8,829 nucleotides of DNA, from contig JAIXQV010000205.1 in assembly GCA_027485535.1 (NCBI GenBank), positions 1 through 8,829 on the forward strand, read 5' to 3'. Shown here piece after piece: positions 6,153 through 8,829 of this stretch. The position numbers and the translations under genes are program-made. The first letter of the stretch is position 1. The number at the start of each line of letters is the position of its first letter. Under the pieces are notes generated by a model. That model ran no database searches and was not told where the DNA came from. It saw only the letters and a list, made by a program, of their open reading frames with translations. Origin of the DNA: Oxalobacteraceae bacterium. GTDB lineage: Bacteria; Pseudomonadota; Gammaproteobacteria; Burkholderiales; Burkholderiaceae_D.

Positions 6153-6207
6153 TGGGGGCCACTCATGTTAGCAGTAAGCCGCTGGCCCCCAAAGTGGCCC
6201 CCAAAAC
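6153..6207. repeat. Three GGGGGCCA repeats upstream of integrase
   Basis: TGGGGGCCAC lies at 6153-6162, and the inverted form TGGCCCCCAAA occurs twice in tandem, at 6183-6193 and 6195-6205, with a 12-nt period. The first and second copies thus form an inverted pair about 20 nt apart. The group begins 34 nt before the integrase start codon, between the gene and the tRNA. Arrays like this beside P4-type integrases are usually arm-type integrase or excisionase binding sites, or operators controlling int. The repeat is seen; the binding role is inferred. Confidence 0.6.
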
Positions 6208-6239
6208 GAGGTGGTTGCAGGCGAACAGCATTGAACGCC

Positions 6240-6258
6240 AGCGGCCGTTTATGCCGCT
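6240..6258. repeat. Hairpin AGCGGC-N7-GCCGCT in the att region
   Basis: Perfect 6-nt arms at 6240-6245 and 6253-6258 surround a 7-nt loop. An AT-rich stretch (AATATAATGATTTT) follows on the plus side. No T-run of terminator type is present on either strand. It lies between the integrase and the tRNA and could be part of the attachment-site architecture or of the int promoter region; nothing shows which. Confidence 0.3.
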
Positions 6259-6300
6259 AATATAATGATTTTCGATGTTTTTACCAGACGCAGTTGAACG

Positions 6301-6310
6301 TGACCGGTCA
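6301..6310. other. Perfect palindrome TGACCGGTCA beside the tRNA 3' end
   Basis: A 10-nt perfect palindrome lies 6 nt outside the encoded CCA of the tRNA, on the element side. It might be a recombination-directionality or regulator site, but a single short palindrome in GC-rich DNA is also easily found by chance. Confidence 0.25.
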
Positions 6311-6316
6311 GGAAAG

Positions 6317-6390
6317 TGGAGCGGGTAGCGGGAATCGAACCCGCGCGTTCAGCTTGGGAAGCTGACAGGCTACCATTACATCATACCCGC
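6317..6390 (-). tRNA. tRNA-Gly, anticodon CCC
   Basis: On the minus strand the 74-nt sequence folds as a tRNA. The acceptor stem pairs GCGGGTA with TACCCGC, the discriminator base is T, and the terminal CCA is encoded (6317-6319). The anticodon arm reads TCAGC-TTCCCAA-GCTGA, giving anticodon CCC for glycine GGG codons. The T arm is GCGGG-TTCGATT-CCCGC, and the D arm contains AATGGTAG. The gene is intact, so insertion of the adjacent element has kept or rebuilt its 3' end. It points toward the element, with its 3' end as the presumed attachment site. A TTGACG box on the minus strand (6433-6428) could be its -35, but no good -10 follows. Confidence 0.95.
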
Positions 6391-6502
6391 AGAAGCCGGC
6401 GTCCGCTTGCCACCGCCATGCCCGGTTCGTCAAGCAATCAGGCCATTCATCGACCAGCAAGCCGGCGAGGCGCAGGAGTGTCCCACCCCCGCACAACAGC
6501 GC

Positions 6503-6531
6503 TTGACGATTACATGCGTAGTCGATACATC
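6503..6531 (+). promoter_or_regulatory. Candidate promoter of the blaI-like operon
   Basis: TTGACG at 6503-6508 is a good -35 box. With a 17-nt spacer the -10 position is TACATC (6526-6531), a weak match. The start codon of the repressor gene is about 30 nt further on. BlaI-type operator dyads overlap the spacer and lie just after the -10, which supports the placement. Confidence 0.45.
6511..6520. promoter_or_regulatory. Possible BlaI/MecI-type operator, upstream copy
   Basis: TACATGCGTA has the TACA-N2-TGTA operator shape with one mismatch, in the spacer of the candidate promoter. It is one of two such dyads before the repressor gene. Confidence 0.4.
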
Positions 6532-6533
6532 GA

Positions 6534-6545
6534 TTACAGATGTAA
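6534..6545. promoter_or_regulatory. BlaI/MecI-type operator, TTACA-GA-TGTAA
   Basis: TTACAGATGTAA has perfect 5-nt arms and contains the TACA-N2-TGTA core known for BlaI and MecI operators. It lies 18 nt before the repressor ATG, just after the presumed -10, where bound repressor would block transcription. This predicts autoregulation of the repressor-sensor pair. Confidence 0.65.
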
Positions 6546-6563
6546 ACGACTCGGGTGCCGATC

Positions 6564-6929
6564 ATGTCAGAGCGTATCAGCGAAGCCGAATGGCAGGTGA
6601 TGGAGGTGTTGTGGACACAGCATCCGCTCACTGCGCAGGATGTGGCGGCCCGGCTGCAACCCACTGGCTGGGGCCTGACAACGGTGAAGACGTTGCTTTC
6701 CCGCCTCGCCGCCAAGGGCGCATTGACCACCACGGAAGATGGCCGCCGCTATCTGTACGCACCCGCCGTTGATCGCGCCACCATTGCCGCCGGCGAATCG
6801 CGCCGGCTGGTTGATCGCCTGTTCGGTGGCCGCCCGGCGCCGCTGGTCGCCCATTTGGCCGAACGCGGCGAGCTTTCTCCTGCCGATATTGCCGAACTGG
6901 AAGCCCTGATCCGGGAGTTGAAGCAATGA
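6564..6929 (+). CDS. blaI: BlaI/MecI/CopY family transcriptional repressor
   Basis: A 121-aa repressor. It begins RISEAEWQVMEVLW (4-17), the signature first helix of the Penicillinase_R family, followed by a winged helix-turn-helix with recognition helix LTTVKTLLSRLAAKG (38-52) and a wing (DGRRYLYAP, 59-67). The C-terminal helices (about 71-121) are the dimerisation part, with the family's LV.....L...EL...DI..LE pattern. Start choice: ATG at 6564; a GTG at 6555 in the same frame is possible, and neither has a strong ribosome site. It presumably binds the dyads at 6511 and 6534 and represses this operon. The stop overlaps the M56 gene by 4 nt (ATGA), the usual coupling of BlaI with its sensor. 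What it controls besides itself is not visible; no beta-lactamase lies in the window. Confidence 0.9.
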   Translation: MSERISEAEWQVMEVLWTQHPLTAQDVAARLQPTGWGLTTVKTLLSRLAAKGALTTTEDGRRYLYAPAVDRATIAAGESRRLVDRLFGGRPAPLVAHLAERGELSPADIAELEALIRELKQ

Positions 6930-8536
6930 TGCTGACGCCTGAATGGTTGGTAGAGGCGCTGATCGGCGCCACGTTGTTGATGCTGCTGGTGCTGATCGTG
7001 CGCAAGCCCGTGGCCCGACTGTGGGGCGCCCATATGGCCTATGCGCTGTGGGCACTGCCGGCGCTGCGCATGGTGCTGCCGGCGATTCCGGGCTGGCAGC
7101 CGCTTTATGTGCCAGTGGCGCAGGGCAACCCGGAAGGCGATGTGGCGCTGGCCCTGATGCCGCCGCCCGATGCTTCGCTCTACAACCAGCCATTGCCGCC
7201 GACCACGCTGCAGATGGGACCAGACGTGAGCCTGCTGCCGGATTGGCCGGAGCTGCTGCTCGGGGTCTGGGCGCTGGGCGCGATTGCCTTTCTCGCCATC
7301 CAATGGGCGCGGCACGTGCGCTTCGTTGGCAAGGCGGTGCGCGACGGCGAACTGCTCACCCGCCAGGGCGGCGTGGACGTGATCGTCTCTGCCCATGTGC
7401 CTGGCCCGATGGCAGCGGGCATCATCCGCCGCCGCATCCTGCTGCCCGCCGATTTCCTTGCCCGCTATTCCCCGGCCGAACGCCGCCTGGCGCTGCTGCA
7501 CGAAGGCGCCCACCATGATCGCCTTGATCTGGCTGCCAATCTGGCCGGCCTGGTGGTGCTGGCGGCACATTGGTGGAACCCGATTGCCCATGCCGCCTGG
7601 CGCGCCTTCCGCGCCGATCAGGAACTCGCCTGCGATGCCAGCGTGCTGGCCGGCAGCGATGGTGACACACGCGCCACCTATGGCCGGGCGGTGTTGAAAT
7701 CCGCCTGCGTCGCCACCCCGGTCGCCGCCTGCGCCATGAACCACAAGAGCCAGTTGAAGGAACGATTTGCCATGATGAAGGATCGCAAGCTGGGCCGTTT
7801 TGGTCGTGCATTTGGCCTGCTGGCCGTCACCGGCCTCGCTGCCGGCGGCCTGATCGCCACCGCGTCGGGTGCCCAGCCCGCACCACCGGCCCCACCGGCA
7901 CCGCCCGCACCCGTCTCGCCGCCCGCGCCGGTGTCACCGCCGGCCGCCGTGTCGCCGCCCGCCCCGGTGTCGCCGCCGGCTGCGCCCAGTGCTCCGGCTG
8001 CGCCCAAGGTGATGGTGTTCACCCACAAGATCGACGGCGCGCAAGGCAAGCCCGGCGAGAAGATCGTCCGCAAGATCATCATGAAGGATGGCAAGGTGGT
8101 GTCGGACGAGACCAGCGGCGAAGGCCCGCACGTGATGATGATGCACGACGGCGGCCCGGGCGCGATGGTCAAGGTGATGGAAACCGCCGAAGGCAAGAAG
8201 ATGGTGATGATCCGCCACCAGGAAATGGCCGAGATGGCCGGCAAGCACGCCGCGCTGGCTGGCAAGGACGTCGAAGCCCGCATGGCCGAGGTGAAGACCC
8301 GCATGCGCGCCCGTTGCGAAAGCGACGGTGTGAAGCTGCCCGCCGATGCCGACATGGCGCAACTCGCCACTTGCGGCATGGAAATGCAGAAGAAGGTGCG
8401 CGAGGCCATGGCCTCGGCCCGCGTCGCTATCGAGAAATCCCGCGATCTGTCTGCCGAACAGCGCGCCGCTGCGCTGCAGGGCATCGATGCGGCGATGGCC
8501 AACCAACGCGCCGTGATCGTGAAGGTCGAAAAATGA
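6926..8536 (+). CDS. M56 (BlaR1-like) membrane metallopeptidase, antirepressor
   Basis: A 536-aa inner-membrane protein that would signal by cleaving or inactivating the BlaI-like repressor. The N-terminal part has membrane segments at about 9-26, 34-52 and 109-127. The M56 zinc site is HEGAH (192-196, in LLHEGAHH) with the third ligand region DQELACD (231-237). A final membrane segment is at 295-314, followed by a proline-rich linker (318-360) with VSPPAP/VSPPAA repeats. The C-terminal ~170 residues would be periplasmic; they are rich in Met, Lys and Glu, with several HMMMHDGG-like and EMAEMAG-like patches, and two Cys (about 438 and 456). They do not resemble the penicillin-binding sensor domain of classical BlaR1/MecR1, so the signal sensed is unknown. 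ATG at 6926 or 6929 are both possible; the first gives the ATGA overlap. The blaI/M56 pair is common in this group. Confidence 0.85.
   Translation: MMLTPEWLVEALIGATLLMLLVLIVRKPVARLWGAHMAYALWALPALRMVLPAIPGWQPLYVPVAQGNPEGDVALALMPPPDASLYNQPLPPTTLQMGPDVSLLPDWPELLLGVWALGAIAFLAIQWARHVRFVGKAVRDGELLTRQGGVDVIVSAHVPGPMAAGIIRRRILLPADFLARYSPAERRLALLHEGAHHDRLDLAANLAGLVVLAAHWWNPIAHAAWRAFRADQELACDASVLAGSDGDTRATYGRAVLKSACVATPVAACAMNHKSQLKERFAMMKDRKLGRFGRAFGLLAVTGLAAGGLIATASGAQPAPPAPPAPPAPVSPPAPVSPPAAVSPPAPVSPPAAPSAPAAPKVMVFTHKIDGAQGKPGEKIVRKIIMKDGKVVSDETSGEGPHVMMMHDGGPGAMVKVMETAEGKKMVMIRHQEMAEMAGKHAALAGKDVEARMAEVKTRMRARCESDGVKLPADADMAQLATCGMEMQKKVREAMASARVAIEKSRDLSAEQRAAALQGIDAAMANQRAVIVKVEK
7913..7984 (+). 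repeat. Four 18-bp tandem repeats encoding VSPPA(P/A)
   Basis: Units start at 7913, 7931, 7949 and 7967, each coding VSPPAP or VSPPAA in alternation; a shorter PAP/PPA repeat stands before them (about 7880-7912). They make the extended linker between the last membrane segment and the C-terminal domain of the M56 protein. The number of units is likely to vary between strains by slippage. Confidence 0.8.
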
Positions 8537-8547
8537 TCTGATCCGTG

Positions 8548-8580
8548 TTGCCCGGTTCTGGCCCCTTTCAGGTCGGGCAA
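8548..8580. terminator. Possible terminator hairpin between convergent genes
   Basis: TTGCCCG (8548-8554) pairs with CGGGCAA (8574-8580) across a 19-nt loop, between the stop codons of the convergent M56 and methionine sulfoxide reductase genes. The position suits a shared terminator, but there is no T-run on either side, so intrinsic termination is weakly supported. Confidence 0.35.
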
Positions 8581-8587
8581 TGCGCGT

Positions 8588-8829
8588 TCAGACCATCAGG
8601 CTGGCCCCCAGCAAGAGCCCCGCTGCGGATTCCAGCCCGGCCCGGTCGTCTTCATCGAAGCGGCCGGGTTTCGGGCTGTCGAGATCGAGCACGCCGATGA
8701 TCATGCCATTACGGATCAGCGGCACCACGATTTCGGAGCGGCTGTCGGCATCGCAGGCGATATGGCCGGGGAAGGCGTGCACATCGGGCACCAGCTGGGT
8801 TTCGCGGGTCGCCGCTGCCGTGCCGCACA
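8588..8829 (-). CDS. msrC: Free methionine-(R)-sulfoxide reductase, GAF fold (C-terminal part)
   Basis: The last 80 codons of a gene that enters from the right edge; the start is outside. The enzyme reduces free L-methionine-(R)-sulfoxide in the cytoplasm using thioredoxin. The fragment reads CGTAAATRETQLVPDVHAFP, then GHIACDADSRSEIVVPL, a GVLDLDSP strand and a RFDEDDRAGLE helix. This is the family's diagnostic stretch: the Cys at the fragment's first codon corresponds to the second conserved Cys (GVCG) and the Cys in GHIAC to the catalytic third Cys of E. coli MsrC (YebR). Only the GAF core is visible, as expected for this ~160-aa single-domain enzyme. It is convergent with the M56 gene and is probably an unrelated housekeeping gene. 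Confidence 0.88.
   Translation of the reverse strand, partial: CGTAAATRETQLVPDVHAFPGHIACDADSRSEIVVPLIRNGMIIGVLDLDSPKPGRFDEDDRAGLESAAGLLLGASLMV

Larger units (their letters stand above)
826..6317. mobile_element. Integrative element at tRNA-Gly(CCC), satellite-like
   Basis: Eight minus-strand ORFs form one module: integrase, unknown, AlpA-like regulator, Cys-rich protein, prim-pol in two parts, DUF5906 helicase, HGG-motif protein. Integrase orientation and its place next to the tRNA 3' end mark 6317 as the attL side. The left limit is uncertain: a search by eye for the tRNA 3' sequence between 1 and 1500 found no second copy, and an IS relic lies at 611-801, so attR may be deleted or lie beyond the window. 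The module carries its own replication but no structural, lysis, terminase or transfer genes. That is the plan of P4-like satellites and PICIs; a degraded prophage is the alternative. Base composition looks less GC-rich than the flanks. Confidence 0.65.

Noticed and set aside
6407..6414. TTGCCACC octamer upstream of the tRNA
   Set aside because: A single copy outside the cluster; probably chance.
6749..7744. 331-aa open frame antisense to the blaI-like and M56 genes
   Set aside because: His/Gln/Arg-rich composition typical of antisense frames in GC-rich DNA; the plus-strand genes have clear family motifs.
7678..8580. 300-aa open frame antisense to the M56 gene 3' half
   Set aside because: Gly/Ala-rich repeats are the complement of the proline linker; no independent support.
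1..8829. CRISPR array, riboswitch or rRNA
   Set aside because: No regularly spaced direct repeats of array type and no recognisable riboswitch or rRNA sequence were seen.

Overview
The window looks like a chromosomal segment of a high-GC alphaproteobacterium, most likely a sphingomonad. This rests on overall character: GC-rich third positions, a P4-type integrase with a DUF5906-type primase-helicase, and a small M56 sensor/BlaI pair. No 16S or other firm marker is present. A compact integrated element of about 5.5 kb sits beside a tRNA-Gly(CCC) gene, with ordinary chromosomal genes on both sides.

Left flank (1-825): the first 181 codons of an exported alpha/beta hydrolase on the minus strand, running off the window. 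Next come a short spacer and a degraded insertion-sequence end that keeps only the last ~38 codons of an integrase-core transposase.

Element (about 826-6317), all genes on the minus strand and so read from right to left: P4-type tyrosine integrase; a 192-aa protein of unknown function 1 nt behind it; an AlpA-like helix-turn-helix protein; a 133-aa cysteine-rich protein; a prim-pol split into two overlapping ORFs; an SF3-type DUF5906 helicase; and, past an intergenic tract, a small HGG-motif (HGGxSTG-like) protein. From alpA to the helicase the genes overlap by 4, 4, 8 and 8 nt, which suggests one translationally coupled replication operon. Downstream of the helicase lies a cluster of GGTGGCA-type octamers in direct and inverted orientation around AT-rich tracts, a good candidate for the element's replication origin. 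There are no capsid, tail, lysis or conjugation genes. The plan resembles P4-like or PICI-like phage satellites, but that is inference from layout only. The tRNA 3' end provides one attachment side. No second copy of it was found in the window, so the left boundary is open.

Right flank (6317-8829): an intact tRNA-Gly(CCC) with encoded CCA; then, on the plus strand, a promoter with BlaI-type TACA-N2-TGTA operators, a BlaI/MecI repressor and an overlapping M56 (BlaR1-like) membrane metallopeptidase. The sensor carries a proline-rich repeat and an unfamiliar C-terminal domain instead of a penicillin-binding domain. Convergent to it is the 3' part of a free methionine-(R)-sulfoxide reductase (GAF fold).

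The points most worth following up are the candidate iteron origin, the three-way split of a prim-pol-helicase that is often one or two polypeptides, and the unexplained small proteins carried with them.
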